DNA of 6,291 nucleotides from an uncultured Phycisphaerae bacterium (GTDB taxonomy: Bacteria; Planctomycetota; Phycisphaerae; Phycisphaerales; SM1A02), in NCBI GenBank assembly GCA_913046275.1, contig CAJWSE010000063.1, positions 1 to 6,291 on the forward strand. The letters are read 5' to 3'. Both the position numbers and the translations under genes were made by a program. The first letter of the stretch is position 1; the number at the start of each line of letters is the position of its first letter. Shown piece by piece: positions 1 to 5,345 of the stretch. Under the pieces are notes generated by a model. That model worked only from the letters and a program-made list of their open reading frames with translations, was not told the DNA's origin and did no database searches.

Positions 1-1
1 T

Positions 2-529
2 AATTTTTTGTTTGCAGAAGAAATTGGTTTTGTTGGTGCAATCGCTGCTGCAAAAAACCTCACTGTTCCAAAAAAATCACGTCTACTCTGCCTCGAAACA
101 TCAAGGAGTTTCCCAGAGTCACCTATTGGCGGGGGACCCATTCTTCGCGTTGGTGATAAAACAAGTGTATTTGGTCCAGAACTTACAAATACTGCGACTG
201 AAATTATGAATGCACAGAAAAATTTTGCGTGGCAACGCAAACTAATGCCGGGTGGAACCTGCGAGTCTACTGCGTTCTGCGAATACGGATATCTATCTAC
301 TTGTTTGTGTTTAGCGCTGGGGAACTATCACAACATGCAAGATATTGATCAAGTGCTGCAAAAGAACAAAGCCGCAAATGTTGCTCCTGAAATAATTTCA
401 GTAAGTGATTTTCATGGGCTTGTTGAGATGTTAAAAATTATCTGTCGCGATTTAGATAAGACGAGGAAGTCGAAGCTTCGCCGAGATTTAGAAAATCGTC
501 TGACACGTTACAGTAAACTTCTTCATTAG
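2..529 (+). CDS. M42-family metallo-aminopeptidase (FrvX/endoglucanase M-like), C-terminal half, 5' end outside window
   Basis: The frame is open to the left edge, so this is the last 175 residues of a longer protein; M42 enzymes are usually about 340-360 residues, so roughly half is missing. M42 enzymes are cytosolic, two-metal aminopeptidases that trim peptides. Visible hallmarks are AEEIGFVGA (residues 5-13), where the paired Glu are the catalytic base and a metal ligand in the family, then GGGPILRVGDKTSVF (43-57), MPGGTCESTAF (82-92) and LGNYHNM (106-112), whose His is the expected last metal ligand. The segment that normally carries a metal-binding Asp reads CLETSRSFP, so Glu32 seems to take its place. 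A TTG at position 8 could pass for a start, but conserved sequence continues upstream of it and the fold would be incomplete. The gene converges on the lipoprotein gene, with 11 bases between stops. Family assignment is fairly firm; the substrate cannot be told. Confidence 0.85.
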   Translation, partial: NFLFAEEIGFVGAIAAAKNLTVPKKSRLLCLETSRSFPESPIGGGPILRVGDKTSVFGPELTNTATEIMNAQKNFAWQRKLMPGGTCESTAFCEYGYLSTCLCLALGNYHNMQDIDQVLQKNKAANVAPEIISVSDFHGLVEMLKIICRDLDKTRKSKLRRDLENRLTRYSKLLH

Positions 530-540
530 AGAATGCAAGG

Positions 541-1434
541 TTAATTGACTTTTTCGAGCATGACATCAGGTGCAATATCCACAGAATTGATGAAAATCTG
601 ATTTCGAAGCGTCTCGATGGCTCTGGCACGGTTACCAGTTTCGTAGAACGACTGACGAACAACCATCGCCGCGGCGTTACGAACTGCCATATCTACCTGA
701 TTATTGATCATAATGGGAAATAGGGCTTCAATTCGCTCCTGTGGTTCAAGGTGTTGGCGAGCTTCCCAGATACAGAAAATTGAGACCGACCGCTGGTCAG
801 ATAGCACGTTAGCAATCTCCTCTGAAAGGAGTATTTTTTCGATAAAGTCGCTCCCTTGCTCGATGTAAGGATCATCGTGTTGCCAGACTTCGCTGAAATC
901 TTGATAATTCATCGAATCAAGTTCGCGGCGCAAGTGCTCCATTTCTAACCGCATCTCTTCACGCTGGAAATCATCCATTTCATCATGATGATCCTCAAAA
1001 TCTACCTGCAATTCCGCAAGTTGTTTTTCTAACTCCCACTGATCATCAAAGCTATCGTGACTATCAACCATCTGCATCACATACTGCATCATGTCTGCGG
1101 GTAGATCTTCTAATTCTTCACCATTAACAATCATGCGCATTTCAACATCCGAGCCGTCTACTTTGAGTTGTTTTTCTAACTCCCACTGATCATCAGAGCT
1201 ATCCTGACCATCAATCATCTGCATCACATACTGCATCATGCCTGCAGGTAGATCTTCTAATTCTTCACTATTAACAATCATGCGCATTTCAACATCCGCG
1301 CCGTCTACTTGGAATTGAACTTCTTTCTCAATGACTTTGTCCGGCTTCGCCGTTGAGGTAGGCTGCGATGTTTTAGTACATCCAATAAAAGTCACTACTG
1401 TAAGTATTCCAAAGAGGATTGATTTGATAGCCAT
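541..1434 (-). CDS. Predicted acidic lipoprotein with a 49-residue tandem duplication; function unknown
   Basis: I do not recognise a family for this 297-residue protein. Residues 1-19 look like a lipoprotein signal: Lys near the start, a hydrophobic stretch, then TFIGC with Cys19 as the probable lipidated residue (Phe at -3 is not the commonest lipobox choice). A Ser/Thr/Pro/Lys linker (20-40) follows. Residues 43-91 and 92-140 are two near-identical 49-residue units rich in Met, Asp and Glu. Residues 141-175 are strongly charged and heptad-like, suggesting a coiled coil. From about 195 to 290 the protein is helical-looking, with Ala/Arg-rich segments that could be HEAT-like, but this is only an impression. 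The start is well supported by AAAGGA seven bases upstream of the ATG. It is the last minus-strand gene of the run, 71 bases after the CNNM-like gene; that gap holds no convincing promoter or terminator. An envelope location is inferred from the signal. Confidence 0.8.
   Translation of the reverse strand: MAIKSILFGILTVVTFIGCTKTSQPTSTAKPDKVIEKEVQFQVDGADVEMRMIVNSEELEDLPAGMMQYVMQMIDGQDSSDDQWELEKQLKVDGSDVEMRMIVNGEELEDLPADMMQYVMQMVDSHDSFDDQWELEKQLAELQVDFEDHHDEMDDFQREEMRLEMEHLRRELDSMNYQDFSEVWQHDDPYIEQGSDFIEKILLSEEIANVLSDQRSVSIFCIWEARQHLEPQERIEALFPIMINNQVDMAVRNAAAMVVRQSFYETGNRARAIETLRNQIFINSVDIAPDVMLEKVN
1015..1161 (-). repeat. Tandem repeat unit 2 (147 bp) inside the lipoprotein gene
   Basis: This is the second, directly adjacent copy, encoding residues 92-140 and starting VDGSDVEMRM. 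It differs from unit 1 in ten codons, eight of which change the amino acid. The residues just after it (LQVDFEDHHDEM) faintly recall the beginning of the unit and might be a decayed third copy, but that is not secure. Confidence 0.95.
1162..1308 (-). repeat. Tandem repeat unit 1 (147 bp) inside the lipoprotein gene
   Basis: This unit encodes residues 43-91 of the lipoprotein, starting VDGADVEMRM and ending WELEKQLK. By direct base comparison it matches the adjacent unit at 135 of 147 positions and 41 of 49 residues. The unit is a whole number of codons and the copies abut without a spacer, so the frame is kept. Confidence 0.95.
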
Positions 1435-1441
1435 GTCTAAT

Positions 1442-1447
1442 TCCTTT
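1442..1447 (-). promoter_or_regulatory. Ribosome binding site of the lipoprotein gene
   Basis: The minus strand reads AAAGGA, seven bases before the ATG at 1434. This is a strong Shine-Dalgarno match at good spacing. It fixes the start and shows the gene can be translated independently of the upstream membrane-protein gene. Confidence 0.75.
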
Positions 1448-1505
1448 GTTAAATCTGCTCTTAATGACAGGCAGAATAACGAATCCGCATGATATCTATT
1501 GTGAT

Positions 1506-2774
1506 TTATTCCATAGAACTAGAAAAATCAATAGATAATCGATTGATTTGGGTAGCGGAGCATTCAATAGCAGTGATTTTGAGGCCATGTGTTTCTAATG
1601 ATTCACCTTGTTCAGGAACATGACCTAATTGGGCAAGGATAAAACCAGCAATTGTGTCATATTCTTCATCTTCAGGAAGTTCAAGACCAAGTGCATCATT
1701 AAAATCATCAAGGCTATAACGACCATCAACATGAACTACATTTTCGTTAAAGCGCTTTAATTCTGGTTCGTCTATTTCAGCATCATCGTGTTCGTCGCGA
1801 ATTTCACCGACAATTTCTTCAAGCACGTCTTCGATAGTAACCAGTCCAGCGGTACCCCCATATTCATCAATCACCACGGCCATGTGAACTTCACTTGTTT
1901 GAAAGTCTGCAAGCAATTCCTGAACCGGTTTTGTGTCTGGAACAACAATGGGTTTACGTAAAATTTGTTTCAATTCAAATTCGTTGGCGTTAGATCCAAG
2001 AAAGCCAATCATATCTTTAACATATAAAATTCCAAGAATCTGGTCCAAGTTCTCTTCATAGACAGGTATTCTCGAACGGCCTGATTCTAAAACAAATGAA
2101 CGAATATCAGAAATATTATTTGTGATTTCGATGCCTTCAATATCAGTCCGAGGCGTCATAATTTCGCCTACATCTGTATCACTTAAATCTACAACATTTT
2201 CTAACATTTCTGCTGCTTCCGCTGGAATACCACCCTCACGTTGCGAATGCTCAATTGAACGAAGAAGTTGCTCTTCAAGATTGTTAATTCCATCTGATTG
2301 TTTTAAATTTGCACCTGTTAATCTGCGTGCGATTTCTGCCCAACCTTCGACCCACCAACGATACGCTGGGTTCAAACATGAAGCAAGTCTAAGAAAATAC
2401 CAACTCTTGACTACTACACCTATTGGAACTGCTCGTGCAATTGCACTAGAAATCACTGATGCAGTTAACCAAAACACAATCACAGCGAGCACAGCGCTAG
2501 TGATATAAGCTTGCAAAGTTAACGGAGATTTACCTACGATTGCAACAAAAGTATAAATCATACACACGAAGCTAATCATTTTTAGAAGCAACAGTGATTG
2601 CAACGCAGGCTCATATTCTTTTTCAATCCATATACCACGTTGCGCGCTTCCTTTTAACTCTAATTCGTGTTGTAAGACCACCGGTGTTGTCATGAGCATT
2701 GCGCGCTCGATTGTTGCAGACCATGTGGCCACAACTATGAGAATGAACAATAGTATCCATAGTATTAAAATCAT
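1506..2774 (-). CDS. CNNM/CorC-type membrane protein with paired CBS domains and a CorC_HlyC C-terminal domain
   Basis: The family (CNNM, HlyC/CorC, DUF21-CBS) is linked to magnesium and cobalt export at the inner membrane. In the 422-residue product, hydrophobic segments lie near 2-19, 57-80 and 91-113, with an amphipathic stretch near 117-133. A CBS pair follows: first around 200-260, with MTPR at 206-209 and the SRIPVYEENLD-type core; second around 275-330, with DEYGGTAGLVTIEDVLEEIV. The CorC_HlyC domain occupies about 338-417 (VDGRYSLDDFN, EYDTIAGFIL). A TTG start at 2789 would add five residues. I chose the ATG at 2774 because it makes a 4-base ATGA overlap with the ybeY stop and has GGAG nine bases upstream. 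The membrane domain is divergent: where family members usually show a GE..PK motif near the third helix, this one has ASVISSAIARAVP. Membership is clear from the C-terminal half; transport activity is uncertain. An ybeY neighbour is typical for corC-like genes. Confidence 0.9.
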   Translation of the reverse strand: MILILWILLFILIVVATWSATIERAMLMTTPVVLQHELELKGSAQRGIWIEKEYEPALQSLLLLKMISFVCMIYTFVAIVGKSPLTLQAYITSAVLAVIVFWLTASVISSAIARAVPIGVVVKSWYFLRLASCLNPAYRWWVEGWAEIARRLTGANLKQSDGINNLEEQLLRSIEHSQREGGIPAEAAEMLENVVDLSDTDVGEIMTPRTDIEGIEITNNISDIRSFVLESGRSRIPVYEENLDQILGILYVKDMIGFLGSNANEFELKQILRKPIVVPDTKPVQELLADFQTSEVHMAVVIDEYGGTAGLVTIEDVLEEIVGEIRDEHDDAEIDEPELKRFNENVVHVDGRYSLDDFNDALGLELPEDEEYDTIAGFILAQLGHVPEQGESLETHGLKITAIECSATQINRLSIDFSSSME

Positions 2775-3244
2775 GATGCATTGCTCCAAACAGATCCAAC
2801 GCCAATTGCATTCAGAACTCGGTCTTCCTCTGCGTGCATAATTGCGTGCCCCTCTTCATCAAGATCATCAAACCCGCAACAATGAAGTATACCGTGCACA
2901 ATATAAAGGAGGAGTTCATTATGTACGTTATGGGCTCTAGTAGCAGCTTCTGCTTCTGCAACATCGATGCAAATTGCAATATCAGCATAGACCGTATCTG
3001 TATTACTACCGTGATCAAAAGTAAGAACATCGGTTGCGTTATCTACTTGAGAATGCTTAATATGCAACATAGACATTACTTCTTCATCAACCACCTGAAC
3101 GGATAAATCGTACTCATGTTTATCTAAAAACAAAAGTGCCGCCTTAGACTTTTCTTCTAACCATTTGTAATTGAGTTCCGCATCACCTAAAACAGTGATG
3201 CTGGCCGGCGGAGGGTGGTCGTTTTGTTCGAGGTTCTCTTCCAT
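2771..3244 (-). CDS. ybeY: YbeY, single-strand-specific endoribonuclease for rRNA maturation
   Basis: YbeY is a small cytosolic metalloenzyme that acts in 16S rRNA 3'-end processing and ribosome quality control. The 157-residue product is the usual size. It shows the conserved central ATDVLTFD (70-77) and the metal-site motif HGILHCCGFDD (117-127). His117 and His121 fit the first two zinc ligands; the third position, His in the canonical HGxLHxxGxDH, is Asp127 here. The position matching Arg59 of E. coli YbeY appears to be Ser, although that site also varies elsewhere. A TTG at 3256 would add four residues; I prefer the ATG at 3244, though neither has a clear ribosome binding site. The gene starts 39 bases after nuoF ends and overlaps the CNNM-like gene by ATGA, so those two are probably translationally coupled. 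Identification is secure from motif, size and neighbour. Confidence 0.92.
   Translation of the reverse strand: MEENLEQNDHPPPASITVLGDAELNYKWLEEKSKAALLFLDKHEYDLSVQVVDEEVMSMLHIKHSQVDNATDVLTFDHGSNTDTVYADIAICIDVAEAEAATRAHNVHNELLLYIVHGILHCCGFDDLDEEGHAIMHAEEDRVLNAIGVGSVWSNAS
2784..2788 (-). promoter_or_regulatory. Ribosome binding site deciding the CNNM-like gene start
   Basis: The minus strand reads TGGAG nine bases upstream of the ATG at 2774 and lies inside the end of ybeY. It overlaps the alternative TTG codon at 2789, so it can only serve the ATG, which also overlaps the ybeY stop. This supports the shorter start. Confidence 0.6.
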
Positions 3245-3283
3245 TTCTATGCACAATATACAGTGAAAACCACAAAAAACAAA

Positions 3284-4612
3284 TTATGAAACGGTTACAG
3301 GAGTTACCGGAACTATATGTGGCTTGCAACGTGCCTCAAACTCACTTCGATACTTATTTACAATTGTTCGAACTGCCCAATTATTACCATCCGAGAGTCC
3401 GCAAATGGTGGTACCTGGAATAATACCCATAGAGCCTGCGACCTCTAAAAGCTGATCAAGGTCATTCATTGAGCCGGACCCAGATTCAATTCTGCAAAGC
3501 AATTTATATATCCAATCAGCACCTTCCCGGCAAGGAGTACACTGGCCACAGGATTCGTTTTTATAAAATCGGGAAATATTGCGAGCAACTGCGACCATAT
3601 CAGTATCTTCATCAAAGATTGTGGGGCACGCTGTACCCAGCCCCATAACATCATATTTTTTGCCGATATCAAAGTCCATTTCCGCATCAAATTGATCTTT
3701 ACCAAGAATGCCCATGCTGACTCCGCCGGCAATTGCACCTTTAAAAGCTCGTCCATCTTTCATCCCACCAGCATACTTGTCAACTAACGTTCGTAATGTA
3801 ATACCGAGTGGTACTTCAAACACATCAGGATTATTAACATGTCCAGATACACCCATAAGTTTTAAGCCGTAACTTGCTGGTCCACCAATTGTTGATTCAC
3901 AACCAAACGACTTCCACCATGCTGCGCCCTTTTCAACAATTAAAGTTACAGCTGCTAATGTTTCTACATTATTAATAATTGTGGGTCTTCCAAATAAACC
4001 GCTTACTGCAGGGAAAGGTGGCTTAATTCTTGGCCACCCACGTTTTCCTTCAACCGCTTCAAGTAGCGCTGTTTCTTCGCCACAAATATATGCGCCCGCA
4101 CCACGATGCAATGTACACTCCACCGCAAAATCTGTTGCACCATTTAAAATTCCTTGTTTTCCAAAAATGCCATTCTTATACGCTTCGTCAATCGCATTTT
4201 GCATGACTTTGGCTTGAGTTTCCCACTCGCCACGCATAAAGAAATACACAGTATCTAGTTTACATGCGTAGCACGCAATCGCAATACCTTCGATTACAGA
4301 GTGGGGGTCAAAATCTACCAGCAAGCGATCTTTAAAAGTACCTGGTTCTGCTTCGTCACAGTTGACGCATAGGTATCTGGGTTTGCCATCTGGCTCAGGA
4401 AGAAACGTCCATTTTACACCGCAGGGAAATCCAGCGCCGCCGCGACCCCGCAGCTCTCCATCCTTAACAATATTTACAACTTCTTCTGGTTTCATAAGCA
4501 GAGTCCGTTTGAGTGTTTCATAACCACCAGAAGCAACATAGTCAGCAAATGAAAGCACCCTACGATCTTCGCGTTTAGCAGGAATATTCCTTGTTAAGAA
4601 TCGTTCAATCAT
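3284..4612 (-). CDS. nuoF: NADH-quinone oxidoreductase subunit F (NADH- and FMN-binding, 51 kDa-type)
   Basis: NuoF takes the hydride from NADH on FMN and passes electrons through the N3 iron-sulfur cluster at the tip of complex I. In the 442-residue product, GRGGAGF (56-62) is the glycine-rich FMN/NADH loop, NCDEAEPGTFKDR (84-96) is the nucleotide-site segment, and GAGAYICGEETALLE (171-185) is the second signature. An SLBB-type region follows near 240-330. The N3 4Fe-4S ligands are Cys355, Cys358 and Cys361 in ESCGQCTPCREG, plus Cys404 in TICGLSDG. The length is close to the usual 420-440. An ATG at 4621 would add three residues (MNL), but AAAGGA directly abuts it; the same AAAGGA is eight bases from the ATG at 4612, which I therefore chose. 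The start overlaps the end of the preceding small gene by 8 bases. All expected cofactor residues are present. Confidence 0.96.
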   Translation of the reverse strand: MIERFLTRNIPAKREDRRVLSFADYVASGGYETLKRTLLMKPEEVVNIVKDGELRGRGGAGFPCGVKWTFLPEPDGKPRYLCVNCDEAEPGTFKDRLLVDFDPHSVIEGIAIACYACKLDTVYFFMRGEWETQAKVMQNAIDEAYKNGIFGKQGILNGATDFAVECTLHRGAGAYICGEETALLEAVEGKRGWPRIKPPFPAVSGLFGRPTIINNVETLAAVTLIVEKGAAWWKSFGCESTIGGPASYGLKLMGVSGHVNNPDVFEVPLGITLRTLVDKYAGGMKDGRAFKGAIAGGVSMGILGKDQFDAEMDFDIGKKYDVMGLGTACPTIFDEDTDMVAVARNISRFYKNESCGQCTPCREGADWIYKLLCRIESGSGSMNDLDQLLEVAGSMGIIPGTTICGLSDGNNWAVRTIVNKYRSEFEARCKPHIVPVTPVTVS

Positions 4613-4805
4613 AAGATTCATCCTTTGATCGAATTTCTATTTCATCAATTGTTGTCCTTCGCAATGTCACATTGCCTTCAACTTTCTCTTCTACAGAACG
4701 ATGCAATCCTTTCTTTGCGGAATCTGACTTTACAGCGTGAAGAATATGGCCAACGAATTCACCAAGACAACGCATAAGTGGTTTATTTCGGTTTTTTGAC
4801 ATCAT
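4605..4805 (-). CDS. Small protein of unknown function embedded between nuoE and nuoF
   Basis: I do not recognise this 66-residue product; it is not one of the 14 core complex I subunits. It has a basic first half (MSKNRNKPLMRCLGEFVGH) with one Cys at 13 and a short amphipathic stretch GEFVGHILHAV (15-25), then a charged second half containing VTLRRTTIDEIEI (46-58) and an acidic tail. There is no signal peptide or convincing membrane span, so it is probably cytosolic. Support for a real gene comes from packing: its ATG overlaps the nuoE stop as ATGA, and it ends 8 bases inside nuoF, filling exactly what would otherwise be a gap of about 190 bases in a tight operon. A second ATG follows immediately (4802). 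No good ribosome binding site precedes it, consistent with translational coupling to nuoE. A role in assembly or stability of the NADH-dehydrogenase module is a guess from position alone. Confidence 0.75.
   Translation of the reverse strand: MMSKNRNKPLMRCLGEFVGHILHAVKSDSAKKGLHRSVEEKVEGNVTLRRTTIDEIEIRSKDESYD
4621..4626 (-). promoter_or_regulatory. Ribosome binding site deciding the nuoF start
   Basis: AAAGGA on the minus strand lies eight bases upstream of the ATG at 4612. It runs into the in-frame ATG at 4621, so it cannot serve that codon. It is located within the last codons of the upstream small gene. Confidence 0.65.
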
Positions 4806-5335
4806 GATTTGTTTTTACACTCTGTAATAAGCTGATCAACCTTTGCAATAGTAAGCTTATCGTGTTGAATACCATTAACTAGTGCACAAGGCGCATTGTC
4901 ACATGAACCTAGACATTCCATTGTTAAAAGCGAAAACATGCCATCTTCTGTTGTTCCATGCACATCAACTTTTAAGGTTTGTTTAATGTGATCAACAACT
5001 GCCTTGTGCCCACATACTTCACATGCGATAGATTGACAAATGCCAAAAATATATTTGCCCATTGGTTCACTGTGATAATCTTCATAAAATGAAACAACAT
5101 CCGCAACCTGTGCTGGGGTGATTGAAAGAATATGCGCAATTTCAACCATCGCTTGCCATGGAATATATCCATATTCATGCTGAACCTCATGCAGCGCCGT
5201 CATGAGGGCACCTTGGCCAGTTGCGTACCTTGGCATAATTTCATTTGTTATCTTATTTTTTAGCACTTCTGTGAGATAGGGCTCCGGGCGCTGTTCAATT
5301 GTAAGTTTTGCAGATTGTTTTGGTTTCCAAGACAT
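4802..5335 (-). CDS. nuoE: NADH-quinone oxidoreductase subunit E (24 kDa-type, 2Fe-2S)
   Basis: NuoE pairs with NuoF in the NADH-oxidising module of complex I and carries the off-pathway N1a 2Fe-2S cluster. The 177-residue product has the usual helical N-terminal part, with GALMTALHEVQHEYGYIP (42-59) and SITPAQVADVVSFYEDY (71-87), followed by a thioredoxin-like ferredoxin domain. The four cluster ligands are Cys100 and Cys105 (CQSIAC) and Cys141 and Cys145 (CLGSCDNAPC), with the same spacing as in E. coli NuoE. The start is supported by AAGGA five bases upstream, part of which is the nuoD stop codon; only eight bases separate the two genes. The stop overlaps the start of the next small gene by four bases. 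Length and motifs are intact, and identification is firm. Confidence 0.97.
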   Translation of the reverse strand: MSWKPKQSAKLTIEQRPEPYLTEVLKNKITNEIMPRYATGQGALMTALHEVQHEYGYIPWQAMVEIAHILSITPAQVADVVSFYEDYHSEPMGKYIFGICQSIACEVCGHKAVVDHIKQTLKVDVHGTTEDGMFSLLTMECLGSCDNAPCALVNGIQHDKLTIAKVDQLITECKNKS

Positions 5336-5340
5336 AGTTT

Positions 5341-5345
5341 TCCTT
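5341..5345 (-). promoter_or_regulatory. Ribosome binding site of nuoE, overlapping the nuoD stop
   Basis: AAGGA on the minus strand lies five bases before the nuoE ATG and shares its first two bases with the TAA of nuoD. The arrangement fits re-initiation by ribosomes finishing nuoD. Confidence 0.65.

Noticed and set aside
8..10. TTG as a true start of the peptidase gene
   Set aside because: The frame is open to the window edge and only half of an M42 protein would be made; truncation by the window is simpler.
521..539. Short hairpin (CTTCATT, AGAG loop, AATGCAAG with one bulged C) at the convergent gene ends, as a shared terminator
   Set aside because: The stem is short, AT-rich and bulged, and no T-tract follows directly on either strand; it could arise by chance.
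438..662. Minus-strand 74-codon ORF across the convergent junction
   Set aside because: It overlaps both the peptidase end and the lipoprotein end in the wrong frames; a shadow.
1435..1505. Promoter or terminator in the 71-base gap before the lipoprotein gene
   Set aside because: Apart from the ribosome binding site I could see no convincing -35/-10 pair or stem-loop with a T-tract.
2122..2508. Plus-strand 128-codon ORF
   Set aside because: It lies wholly antisense to the well-conserved CNNM-like gene, has Ser/Thr-rich shadow composition and no recognisable motif.
2834..3106. Plus-strand 90-codon ORF
   Set aside because: It is antisense to ybeY, which has clear family motifs; no ribosome binding site or domain is evident.
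3245..3283. TTGTTT and TATATT with a 16-base spacer on the minus strand as a ybeY promoter
   Set aside because: The -35 match is poor and such matches are frequent in AT-rich DNA; no independent support.
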